Source: Marinilabiliales bacterium (GTDB lineage: Bacteria; Bacteroidota; Bacteroidia; Bacteroidales; UBA12077). Taken from it: a DNA stretch of 7,085 nucleotides. The notes beneath the pieces are model-generated. The model had not been told where the DNA came from. It did no database searches and saw nothing but the letters and a program-made list of their open reading frames with translations. Positions 1 through 6,921 of this stretch are shown in pieces. The first letter of the stretch is position 1; the number at the start of each line of letters is the position of its first letter. A program made the position numbers and the translations under genes. The stretch is from positions 1 to 7,085 of the forward strand of contig PKTC01000466.1 in the NCBI GenBank assembly GCA_002869305.1, read 5' to 3'.

Positions 1-1079
1 AAGTATGGAATGATTTACTGTATTGTATTATTGGTATTGGCATTATCGAAGAGTTTGTTAAAATTGTACCTGTATTAATAATATTGAAATATACAAAAGC
101 AATTAACGAACCTGTTGATTATTTGGTTTATGGATCTGTTTCTGCTTTAGGATTCGCTTTTGCCGAAAACCTTCTTTATTTTAATAGTTATGGACCTCAG
201 ATAATAATGGGTAGGGCATTAACAGCGGTAATCTTTCATATGTTTTTAACCTCATTGGCAGCATATGGTTTAATGCTTAATAAATACAAAGCACGTAAAG
301 GAATTATAACTGACTTTTTAAAATATTTTTTAATAGCGGCTATTATTCATGGTTTATATGATTTTTGGTTAATAAATCCAGTGGTTAATCGTTTTGGATT
401 ATTATCAATCATCATCCTTATTTTTTGTTTTTCATTTTTTAATACATTAATATCTAACTCTTTAAGTAATTCAGAATTTTATGATGAAGCGATACATTTA
501 AATCGACGAAAGTTGCAAAACTATCTCATTTACACTTTATCGATCATTTTAATGTTTCAGTATTTAACAATTTCTTTTCGTTTTGGACATGAGGAGGGTT
601 GGATAAGCCTTAAAAGTTCCTTAATTTCAGGAGGGTATTTAATTATATTTATCTCGGCTAACCTTGGTACAATTAACATTAAGCATCGAAGGTGGAAGCC
701 ATTACAAATAAAACTGCCTAAATTTTCCTTAAAATTAAACCATAACCCAATGGATGTTGTAAATGAAGAATTTGATATTAAAGCTATATCAAAAAATAGA
801 GATTTACAACGTCTTTTACCTAATGAAGGTAAAATAACCAAACACGAAATGGTTTCTGGAAATACTGGTTGGTATTTATTCGAACTGCACCACAAAAAAG
901 AAATCCTTGATTATTGTGGTTCTCATTTATTAATTAAAGCAAAAAACCCAGCTCATACAATTAAAGCGGATATTAAAAATGAAGTAGCTGTTTTTGTATT
1001 CTTAACTGAAGATAAAATCAATAGCGAGGAAAAACTTCGCGAAGATTTTCTATTCAAGGGCTGGGCAGTTATTAGCTAA
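1..1079 (+). CDS. PrsW-family intramembrane metalloprotease, 5'-truncated
   Basis: This is a polytopic membrane protein of the PrsW (MEROPS M82) type, in which intramembrane Glu and His residues act as a metalloprotease; the B. subtilis member cleaves the anti-sigma factor RsiW. The frame is open from base 3 to the edge, so the gene starts outside the window. A TTG at 84 is not the start, because the first family motif, EEFVK (EExxK), lies upstream of it at 48-62. The second motif, FxxxE (FAFAE), is at 153-167, and the third, HxxxD (HGLYD), at 348-362. An additional His follows a conserved Arg (R...H, about 213-239). About six hydrophobic segments remain visible, followed by a soluble tail of roughly 130 residues that I do not recognise. 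All catalytic motifs look intact. The family call is firm; the substrate is unknown. A 97-bp gap separates it from the next gene. Confidence 0.9.
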   Translation, partial: VWNDLLYCIIGIGIIEEFVKIVPVLIILKYTKAINEPVDYLVYGSVSALGFAFAENLLYFNSYGPQIIMGRALTAVIFHMFLTSLAAYGLMLNKYKARKGIITDFLKYFLIAAIIHGLYDFWLINPVVNRFGLLSIIILIFCFSFFNTLISNSLSNSEFYDEAIHLNRRKLQNYLIYTLSIILMFQYLTISFRFGHEEGWISLKSSLISGGYLIIFISANLGTINIKHRRWKPLQIKLPKFSLKLNHNPMDVVNEEFDIKAISKNRDLQRLLPNEGKITKHEMVSGNTGWYLFELHHKKEILDYCGSHLLIKAKNPAHTIKADIKNEVAVFVFLTEDKINSEEKLREDFLFKGWAVIS

Positions 1080-1100
1080 ATTAGAATCTCTTTATTTAGA

Positions 1101-1130
1101 TTGGACTATTTTCAATTATAAAGATATTTG
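1101..1130 (+). promoter_or_regulatory. candidate Bacteroidota-type promoter for the 1177-4404 gene
   Basis: A TTG at 1101-1103 is followed after 19 bp by GATATTTG at 1123-1130. The second element matches five of the six fixed bases of the Bacteroidota -7 consensus TAnnTTTG, and the spacing fits the -33/-7 arrangement. It would give a leader of about 40 nt before the ATG at 1177. In such AT-rich DNA a match like this can occur by chance. Confidence 0.4.
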
Positions 1131-1176
1131 CATATTTTTATCTTTATTTAGGGAGTAATAATTTAATCTTTATATT

Positions 1177-4100
1177 ATGATGAAGCGTTTTATAGTATTT
1201 GCTTTTATTCTAAGCAACATAGTCGCATTGTGCCAAGTTCCAGAATTTTTAAATTATCAGGGTGTTATCAGAAATACTTCTGGCGATGTTCTTCAAAACT
1301 CTGATATTCGGATTCGCATTTCGTTATTAGATGGTTACACTGGACCTGTGGTTTTCTCCGAAATTCATAGCACTCAAACAAATGACTTTGGTCAATTCGC
1401 ATTGAAGATTGGAAATGGTTCGGCTGAACAGGGCCTTCTTTCAGATATTAGTTGGGAAACAGCTACACTTCATTTAAAAACGGAAATTGAAGAGACAAGT
1501 GGATCGGGGTTTAATGAAATTGGAGTTGTTCAAATGGTGGCCGTACCTTACGCTTTCTATGCAAAAGATGTAGCTAATAAGGATGATGCAGATGCAGATC
1601 CCTACAATGAAATACAAGATATTGCTTTATCAGGATCTCAATTATCTATTACAAATGGAAGTATAGTGGATTTAAGTGTTTTGCAAGATGGAGTGAATGA
1701 TGCTGATAATGACCCAACAAATGAAATTCAGGATCTTGATCTTACAAATAATATATTGACCATAACTAATAAAACAAATCCTGCACAGATAGATTTAGCT
1801 CCTTTTCAGGGTGATAACACCGATGAACAAGTATTAAATTTGACTGGAACCAATTTAAGCATTTCCGGAGGAAATACTATTGATGTAAGTTCATTACAAG
1901 ATGGAGTAGATGATGCCGATAATAATCCTAACAATGAGATTCAGTCTCTTATTTTAGATAAAGATACGCTGGAAATAAGTGGTGGAAATAAAATTGTATT
2001 TCCATACGATAGTAGTTTTTGGAACAGGAATAGCAACAAAATTTATTATAATACAGGCAATGTAGGAATAGGATCTTCCAATCCTGTGAGTAATTTGGAA
2101 GTTAAAGCTAATAGTGTGGGAACAGATGCCCTTTTTCAGGTTATTAATGCAAATAACGATACTGTTTTCGCGGTTTACCCGGATGGAGTAAAGATATTTA
2201 TTGATGCTAATGCTAAAGCAAAGGTAGGTGGATTTGCCGTAAGTGGAAGGTCACCAAGTAAAGCTGGTGAGATTGAATATCTAAGAGTTACAACGGATAG
2301 CACTCGAATATATGTAAATGAAACCTCGGGTAAAGCAAAGGTAGGTGGATTTGCTGTAAGTGGGCGCTCTCCAAGTAAAGGAATTGTAAAAGACTATTTG
2401 CTTGTTACAGGCGATAGTACAAGAATTTATATTAATGACACTTCTACTGTAAAAGCTAAAGTTGGAGGTTTTGCTGTGAGTGGACGAAGTCCTTCTAAAG
2501 GAGCAATTAATGATTATTTGACAGTTTCCAGAGATAGTACAAGAGTTTACGTAACCGAACCTACGGGTAAAGCTAAAGTTGGAGGTTTTGCGGTGAGTGG
2601 ACGAAGTCCATCCAAGGGAGTTACCAGAAAATTTATGGAAATGACCAAAGAGAATTATTTAATTGGACATGAAAGTGGTCAGAAAATAGATATTGGTTTG
2701 TACAACTCTACAATTGGATATCAGAGCGGATTTTCTTTAACTGACGGGAGTAGTAATTCATTTATGGGTTACCAAAGTGGATACAATACTACTACTGGAA
2801 CAGGTAATCTTTTTATCGGTTACCAAACTGGTTATACCAACCTTGAGGGCGATTATAATACTTTTTTGGGATATAAAAGCGGTTACAATAATTCATCTGG
2901 CCTGAATAACTCTTTTTTAGGAAGTTATGCCGGATATAGGAATACAACAGGTAACTATAATACTTTTGTCGGAGATTCCGCCGGATACTTTAATAATACA
3001 GGAAATGAAAATTCATTTTTTGGAGATAAAGCCGGAGTTAATAATACTATTGGATCTAACAATATTTTTATAGGTAATGAGGCAGGATTTGACAATATTG
3101 GTGGTGATTCCAGTATTTTTATTGGAAACCGCAGTGGATACAATAATGAAGGGAATTCAAATGTTTTTATTGGTACTAATAGTGGTTATAGTAATCAGTC
3201 TGGTAAAATGAATATATTTATGTGTTATCATTCTGGATATTCAAACACATCAGGATCGTATAATGTTATACAAGGATATAAAGCAGGATATTTAAGCTCA
3301 GGCAGCACTAACGTTATTCAGGGTTATAAGGCTGGTTATTCTAACCTAAATGGATCATATAATGTATTTCAAGGTTTTGAAGCAGGTTATTCAAATAGTG
3401 GAGGGAGCCGTAATGTTTATATAGGTTATAAAGCTGGAAACGCAACTGCAGGAGGAAGTAATATTTTTATAGGATATGAATCAGGAGTGGGAGCAACAGG
3501 AGGTATTTATAATACATTTATAGGACCTTATACTGGAGTTGTAAATTCAACTGGAGAACAAAATAACTTTATAGGTTATATGGCAGGGCACAGTAATACT
3601 GCAGGGGGTAGTAATTTATTTATAGGAAACAGATCAGGTTATGCAAATATTGATGGTTATCATAATATTTTTATAGGGAATGCTTCTGGCACGGCGAACA
3701 CAAGTGGAGGTTCAAATATATTTGTGGGAGTTGAGTCAGGTAAAGATAATTTAACGGGTAACTTCAATGTATTTTTAGGAAGGGCTTCTGGATGGAGACA
3801 TCTCTCAGGTGCCAATAATGTTTACATAGGTACTTCAGCCGGACAACAGGTTTTATATGGAGAGAATAACACATATATTGGTGCTAATAGTGGTTTAAAT
3901 GCTGAAGGAACAGGAAATGTTTTTATTGGTTATTATGCAGGGACAAGTGAATCAGGTAATGATCAACTTGTAATCGCAAATTCAGATACAGCTAATTTGA
4001 TATATGGTGATTTCGCAGATAAATATGTTATAGTTGAAAAACACTTAGCTATAAACACAACTAAATGGCTTGTTGGGGATTATGCTTTAAATGTTAACGG

Positions 4101-4404
4101 AACAATGAAGTTAGGACCAAATGGTTCAACTATTAATAATATTAGTCGAAGTCAATATACTACTTTAGGACCACATCCATTTCCAGCTTTTTCATCATAT
4201 ACCTGGACAATGATTGGGGTAGAAGGAGCTCGTGTTGGAGGTACGGTGTCTGTTTCACCAGGATCTGATTTACCGGATGGTTTAGTAATTAGTTATGCTC
4301 GTGTAACAGAGGATGATAGAGTTAGTTTGAGATTGCAGAATGTTACAGATGCAATAGTTACAATTCCGGATGACATTATTTGGTATTTTACAGTAATACA
4401 ATAA
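1177..4404 (+). CDS. secreted repeat-rich fibre-like protein (25 x 17-residue repeats), no S74 domain
   Basis: I know no named function for this 1075-residue secreted protein. Residues 1-19 are a Sec signal peptide, probably cut before Q20. Residues 20-130 form the Bacteroidota N-terminal module (FLNYQGVIR ... VAVPYAFYAK). Residues 136-275 hold four acidic D-A-D-x-D-P-type repeats. After a short 'GNVGIGS' segment, KVGGFAVSGRSPSK occurs at 349, 388, 428 and 467, alternating with DSTRIYVN-like strands. Residues 510-928 are 25 units of about 17 residues, consensus N-x-F-I-G-Y-x-[AS]-G-Y-x-N-x-x-G-x-x, reminiscent of YadA-type head or tail-fibre solenoids. An end cap (LVIAN-D-NLIYGDF) leads to a beta-rich domain at about 975-1075 (GGTVSVSP--LP-GLVISYARV), resembling C-terminal domains of fibre-like proteins. 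There is no S74 domain and no type IX sorting domain. ATG at 1177 or 1180 could each start it. A surface fibre or adhesin role is inference. Confidence 0.85.
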   Translation: MMKRFIVFAFILSNIVALCQVPEFLNYQGVIRNTSGDVLQNSDIRIRISLLDGYTGPVVFSEIHSTQTNDFGQFALKIGNGSAEQGLLSDISWETATLHLKTEIEETSGSGFNEIGVVQMVAVPYAFYAKDVANKDDADADPYNEIQDIALSGSQLSITNGSIVDLSVLQDGVNDADNDPTNEIQDLDLTNNILTITNKTNPAQIDLAPFQGDNTDEQVLNLTGTNLSISGGNTIDVSSLQDGVDDADNNPNNEIQSLILDKDTLEISGGNKIVFPYDSSFWNRNSNKIYYNTGNVGIGSSNPVSNLEVKANSVGTDALFQVINANNDTVFAVYPDGVKIFIDANAKAKVGGFAVSGRSPSKAGEIEYLRVTTDSTRIYVNETSGKAKVGGFAVSGRSPSKGIVKDYLLVTGDSTRIYINDTSTVKAKVGGFAVSGRSPSKGAINDYLTVSRDSTRVYVTEPTGKAKVGGFAVSGRSPSKGVTRKFMEMTKENYLIGHESGQKIDIGLYNSTIGYQSGFSLTDGSSNSFMGYQSGYNTTTGTGNLFIGYQTGYTNLEGDYNTFLGYKSGYNNSSGLNNSFLGSYAGYRNTTGNYNTFVGDSAGYFNNTGNENSFFGDKAGVNNTIGSNNIFIGNEAGFDNIGGDSSIFIGNRSGYNNEGNSNVFIGTNSGYSNQSGKMNIFMCYHSGYSNTSGSYNVIQGYKAGYLSSGSTNVIQGYKAGYSNLNGSYNVFQGFEAGYSNSGGSRNVYIGYKAGNATAGGSNIFIGYESGVGATGGIYNTFIGPYTGVVNSTGEQNNFIGYMAGHSNTAGGSNLFIGNRSGYANIDGYHNIFIGNASGTANTSGGSNIFVGVESGKDNLTGNFNVFLGRASGWRHLSGANNVYIGTSAGQQVLYGENNTYIGANSGLNAEGTGNVFIGYYAGTSESGNDQLVIANSDTANLIYGDFADKYVIVEKHLAINTTKWLVGDYALNVNGTMKLGPNGSTINNISRSQYTTLGPHPFPAFSSYTWTMIGVEGARVGGTVSVSPGSDLPDGLVISYARVTEDDRVSLRLQNVTDAIVTIPDDIIWYFTVIQ
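1582..2001 (+). repeat. four acidic D-A-D-x-D-P-x-N-E-I-Q protein repeats
   Basis: Residues 136-275 of the first fibre protein contain DADADPYNEIQ, DADNDPTNEIQ, a degenerate GDNTDEQVLNL copy and DADNNPNNEIQ, spaced about 34-38 residues. Each is followed by a hydrophobic/glycine pattern of the type L-L-G--L-I--G--I-L. Similar units are common in Bacteroidota tail-fibre-like proteins. The closely spaced Asp residues could bind calcium, which is inference. The paralogue at 4518-6875 lacks this block. Confidence 0.8.
2221..2616 (+). repeat. four-copy KVGGFAVSGRSPSK repeat, period 39-40 residues
   Basis: The 14-residue motif is encoded at 2221-2262, 2338-2379, 2458-2499 and 2575-2616. Between copies lies a conserved strand ending in DSTR-[IV]-Y-[VI]. 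Copies 1/2 and copies 3/4 are similar in DNA as pairs, which suggests a two-step duplication, but the pairs use different codons for the same residues. I recall related GGFA-[IV]-x-G units in other Bacteroidota proteins but know no assigned function. Confidence 0.92.
2704..3960 (+). repeat. 25 tandem 17-residue (51-bp) solenoid-type repeats
   Basis: Residues 510-928 divide into 25 units; most are exactly 17 residues, four (starting at 646, 696, 746 and 898) have 16, and the last is shortened to 15. The consensus is N-x-F-[IL]-G-[YN]-x-[AS]-G-Y-x-N-x-x-G-x-x. Asn at position 1, an aromatic at 3 and Gly at 5 and 9 are the most constant. DNA copies are divergent, so this is an old protein-level repeat, although the 14-mer AATATTTTTATAGG recurs exactly at three places. 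A beta-solenoid or beta-roll with one coil per unit is the likely fold by analogy with YadA-like heads. Confidence 0.92.
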
Positions 4405-4423
4405 TATGGTTTAAAGAGTAATT

Positions 4424-4463
4424 TTATTAAACAAGCGGAAAGGCTGTTAATAATATTCTTTTT
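4424..4463 (+). terminator. probable imperfect rho-independent terminator after the first fibre gene
   Basis: The arms TTATTAA-CA-GC (4424-4436, two bulged A residues at 4431 and 4434) and GCTGTTAATAA (4443-4453) can form an 11-bp stem with a six-base loop. TATTCTTTTT follows. It begins 20 bases after the stop codon at 4402-4404. The stem is AT-rich and bulged, so efficiency is uncertain. The T-tract is shared with the conserved upstream block of the next gene. Confidence 0.5.
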
Positions 4464-4517
4464 GTTTTAAACTTATAAATCATTAATTTAAATGCCTCAT
4501 CCAAAACTTAACTTACT
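4459..4517 (+). promoter_or_regulatory. conserved upstream block / candidate promoter of the S74 fibre gene
   Basis: This 59-bp block resembles 6917-6976 in front of the next paralogue. TTTTTGTTTTAAA (4459-4471), AAATGCCT (4490-4497) and CTTACT directly before the ATG are identical between the two. TTG at 4462-4464 is followed after 19 bp by TAATTTAA (4484-4491), close to the Bacteroidota TTG/TAnnTTTG pattern, which would give a leader of about 20 nt. An alternative reading is a nine-codon upstream ORF (4492-4521) whose stop overlaps the start codon. No such block precedes the gene at 1177. Confidence 0.55.
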
Positions 4518-6875
4518 ATGAAAAAAATATTACTTACTTCAATTATTGGCTTACTTGCAATATTTCTTTATGCACAAGCTCCCAATTATTTTAAATATCA
4601 AACTGTAATTAGAGATAGTAATGGCGATTTGATTACAAATCAAGATGTAAGTTTTAGAATTTCAATTTTGGTTGGAAGTGAGACAGGCTCTGAAATCTAT
4701 AATGAATTACATAATGTCACATCTAATAGTTATGGTTTGTGTAATCTCGAAATTGGAAACGGAAGTAGCCCTTCATCAGATTTTAGTTTAATTAGTTGGG
4801 GTAGTAATACATTTTATCTTAAAATAGAACTAGATATAAGCGGGGGATCAAGTTTCACAGAAATGGGCACTGTACAACTCTTATCGGTTCCTTATTCGCT
4901 ACATGCCAATTCGGCTACTAAAGCAATGGCTATTGATAATCCAGTGTTATATTTTACCGATACTGATACGCTTTTTGCAGTTAAAGATAGATCTGGAAAC
5001 CTCGTATTTGCAGTTTTCCCCGATGGAGCTGTGGTATATGTAAATGAAACGGTTAAGGGTAAAGTAGGAGGATTTGCGGTTAGTGGCAGATCACCATCAA
5101 AAGCAACTGAGTACGATGTAATGAGAATAACACCGGATAGTTCTCGTATATATGTAAATCAAACAGCAGTAAAGGCAAAAGTAGGTGGATTTGCGGTTAG
5201 CGGACGATCGCCTTCGAAACTTGGAGAGGAGGAGTATTTAGTTGTAACAGCCGACAGTACTAGAATCTATGTAAATCAGAGTGCAACCAAAGGCAAAGTT
5301 GGTGGTTTTGCAGTTAGCGGAAGATCTCCATCAAAAAGCACACTTAATAACTTTATGGATATTACTCCTGAAAATTATTTTATTGGTCAAGGATCTGGTA
5401 TAAATATTTCTGAGGGTATTTTAAATTCAGCTCTGGGTTTCGAAAGTGGCGTTAATTTAACAACTGGATCAAGTAATGCCTTTCTAGGATATCAAAGTGG
5501 ATATAATACGATTGATGGTTCAGGAAACTTATTTCTGGGATATCAAAGTGGTTTCAGCAATGTAATTGGAGATTATAATACTTTTGTTGGTTATCAGTCT
5601 GGTCAGTCAAATGTTGATGGTAAAAACAATACTTTTCTAGGAAGCTTTGCAGGTAAAAATAATATTGGAGGTAGCTATAATACGTTTGTTGGTGATTCTA
5701 CTGGTTATAATAATACATCAGGTTATAACAATACCTTTTTAGGAACCAAGGTAGGTTATAATAATACCGAAGGTTATGCCAATCTTTTTATGGGAAATTT
5801 CGCTGGTTTTTCAAATCTGGGTGGTTTTGAAAATATCTTCTTAGGTGATTTTAGCGGATATTCAAATGTAGCATCTGGAATGAATGTAGCTATTGGTGTA
5901 AGATCTGGTTTTTATGGCGTAAGTGGATGGAATAATGTTTACTTAGGAACAGAAACAGGATATAAAAATACTAATGGTGAAGGTAATGTTTTTATTGGTT
6001 ACCAGACTGGAATGAATAATACAGGTGGTACACGAAATATCTTTATAGGTAATAGAGCAGGAATGGATGAGCAAGGATCTGGGAAATTAATTATTGACAA
6101 TACAGATTTAGATTCTACAGGAGCATTTATTTGGGGAGATATGTATGCCCGACTTCTTAGATTTAATGCAAATATTGGGATAGGAACAAATCCTGGTTAT
6201 TTTAATACATTATCAATTTACGACTCTGACGGTCCTTCGATAGTAAACATAATGGGTATTGGAAATACTTATGATTATTCCCAACTTCGATTAGAAGCTG
6301 ATATCGGAACGGATACTTTAAGTTATCAATTAATACACGACATTGATAATCGTTTTAGAATATTTTATGATGATGGAACCAATTTGTTTCCAAGAATAGG
6401 AATCGATGTTTCAGGTAATGTAATGATAGGTGGTGCTTGGGAAGATGCTACCGAAATGTTAGATGTTGCAGGAAATGCTAGATTTCGATTGATAGAATCT
6501 GGAGCATATCAGGGAGCTTTAAATTACACTTCTGATGGACGCTTAACTACGTCTACATCGGATATTCGTTTAAAAGAAAATATTAAAACTTTAGAGAATA
6601 GTTTAGACAAAATATTGAGACTGCGAGGAGTTAACTTTACCTGGAAAAGTGATCCCGAATTAGGAGCGAGAATTGGTTTTATTGCTCAAGAAGTAGAAAA
6701 AGTGATCCCTGAGCTCGTATTTGAAAACGAGGTGGATGGTTACAAAGGTGTTAATTATGAGGAAATGTCTGCAGTTCTTGTCGAGGCAATTAAAGAAATG
6801 AAAACTGAAAACGAAGAACTTAAGCTAAGAATTAGTAAACTTGAGGCAATAACGAATGAATTATTGAATAAATAA
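4518..6875 (+). CDS. secreted tail-fibre-like protein with C-terminal Peptidase_S74 self-cleaving chaperone
   Basis: This 785-residue protein is a paralogue of the upstream fibre protein. Residues 1-19 are a Sec leader (cut at LYA/QAP). Residues 20-131 form the shared N-terminal module (FKYQTVIRDSNGD ... SVPYSLHAN). A 'LFAVKDRSGNLVFAVFPDG' strand precedes KVGGFAVSGRSPSK at 182, 221 and 260. Residues 303-521 are 13 units of 17 residues, capped by LIIDN---IWGD. Residues 545-680 are a beta-rich neck (ANIGIGTNP ... MLDVAGNARFR). Residues 681-785 are a Peptidase_S74/intramolecular chaperone domain: SDIRLKEN, GFIAQEVEKVIPE and VNYEEMSAVLVEAIKE, then a coiled coil. In phage tailspikes this domain trimerises the fibre and then cuts itself off, so a trimeric mature fibre ending at T680 is inferred. 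Terminators lie on both sides, suggesting a single-gene transcript. Length is ordinary for Bacteroidota 'tail fiber domain-containing' proteins. Confidence 0.9.
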   Translation: MKKILLTSIIGLLAIFLYAQAPNYFKYQTVIRDSNGDLITNQDVSFRISILVGSETGSEIYNELHNVTSNSYGLCNLEIGNGSSPSSDFSLISWGSNTFYLKIELDISGGSSFTEMGTVQLLSVPYSLHANSATKAMAIDNPVLYFTDTDTLFAVKDRSGNLVFAVFPDGAVVYVNETVKGKVGGFAVSGRSPSKATEYDVMRITPDSSRIYVNQTAVKAKVGGFAVSGRSPSKLGEEEYLVVTADSTRIYVNQSATKGKVGGFAVSGRSPSKSTLNNFMDITPENYFIGQGSGINISEGILNSALGFESGVNLTTGSSNAFLGYQSGYNTIDGSGNLFLGYQSGFSNVIGDYNTFVGYQSGQSNVDGKNNTFLGSFAGKNNIGGSYNTFVGDSTGYNNTSGYNNTFLGTKVGYNNTEGYANLFMGNFAGFSNLGGFENIFLGDFSGYSNVASGMNVAIGVRSGFYGVSGWNNVYLGTETGYKNTNGEGNVFIGYQTGMNNTGGTRNIFIGNRAGMDEQGSGKLIIDNTDLDSTGAFIWGDMYARLLRFNANIGIGTNPGYFNTLSIYDSDGPSIVNIMGIGNTYDYSQLRLEADIGTDTLSYQLIHDIDNRFRIFYDDGTNLFPRIGIDVSGNVMIGGAWEDATEMLDVAGNARFRLIESGAYQGALNYTSDGRLTTSTSDIRLKENIKTLENSLDKILRLRGVNFTWKSDPELGARIGFIAQEVEKVIPELVFENEVDGYKGVNYEEMSAVLVEAIKEMKTENEELKLRISKLEAITNELLNK
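5061..5336 (+). repeat. three-copy KVGGFAVSGRSPSK repeat, period 39 residues
   Basis: The same 14-residue motif as in the upstream gene is encoded at 5061-5102, 5178-5219 and 5295-5336. The period is exactly 39 residues, with DS[ST]RIYVNQ between copies. All three peptides are identical to the four in the neighbouring protein although the codons differ, including different third bases at most positions. Confidence 0.92.
5424..6080 (+). repeat. 13 tandem 17-residue (51-bp) solenoid-type repeats
   Basis: Residues 303-506 are twelve units of exactly 17 residues, followed by a shortened thirteenth (507-521). The first six units line up in order with the first six of the upstream paralogue: NAFLGYQSGYN, NLFLGYQSG, GDYNTFVGYQSG, NTFLGSFAG and NTFVGDSTGY find direct partners. 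The last units also match, so the shafts share a colinear ancestor and differ mainly by units in the middle. Confidence 0.92.
6558..6872 (+). other. Peptidase_S74 domain, predicted self-released 105-residue fragment
   Basis: Residues 681-785 begin with SDIRLK, where Ser681 and Lys686 have the same spacing as the Ser/Lys pair of the phage endosialidase chaperone domain (S911/K916 in endoNF). The family cuts just before this Ser, here between T680 and S681. GFIAQEVEKVIPELV and the following Y--VNYEEMSA segment match the family core. The last 30 residues form a Leu-rich coiled coil. All expected residues are present, so activity is plausible. Confidence 0.88.
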
Positions 6876-6894
6876 ATATTTCTTTAGATTTTAT

Positions 6895-6921
6895 AAGCCA
6901 TGATATATCATGGCTTTTTTT
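6895..6921 (+). terminator. strong rho-independent terminator after the S74 fibre gene
   Basis: A perfect 22-base palindrome (6895-6916, arms beginning AAGCCATGA) is followed by seven T residues (6915-6921, sharing two bases with the palindrome). It lies 20 bases after the stop codon at 6873-6875. The opposite strand has no comparable T-run, so it should act mainly on rightward transcription. The T-tract runs into the TTTTTGTTTTAAA that opens the next conserved upstream block. Confidence 0.88.

Noticed and set aside
557..895. 112-codon open frame on the minus strand
   Set aside because: It lies entirely inside the PrsW-like gene, has no recognisable domain, and the plus-strand frame has clear family motifs.
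1118..1147. 9-bp AT-only-like inverted repeat (ATAAAGATA / TATCTTTAT) before the first fibre gene
   Set aside because: The arms contain one G-C pair, the loop is 12 bases and no T-tract follows. In such AT-rich DNA it is not distinguishable from chance, although it overlaps the promoter candidate and could be an operator.
1177..1239. Lipoprotein signal in the first fibre protein (Cys19)
   Set aside because: The residues before Cys19 are V-A-L, and Leu at -1 is not a usual lipobox residue. The paralogues have A-Q at the same place, so ordinary signal-peptidase I cleavage before Q20 is more likely.
2955..3143. 62-codon open frame on the minus strand
   Set aside because: It is an antisense reading of the 17-residue repeat region; its Pro/Leu/Ile-rich pattern simply mirrors the Gly/Asn repeat.
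2704..3960. CRISPR-like or minisatellite DNA array
   Set aside because: The 51-bp periodicity is a coding repeat. DNA copies are divergent, there is no repeat/spacer alternation, and the frame is kept throughout.
4521..4527. Seven-A run in codons 2-4 as a phase-variation tract (also at 6980-6986)
   Set aside because: MKK starts give such A-runs routinely in AT-rich genomes, and seven bases is short for slippage control.
1177..6875. Prophage tail-fibre locus or diversity-generating retroelement
   Set aside because: S74 and fibre repeats recall phage, but there are Sec leaders, no other phage genes, no reverse transcriptase and no template/variable repeat pair in the window.
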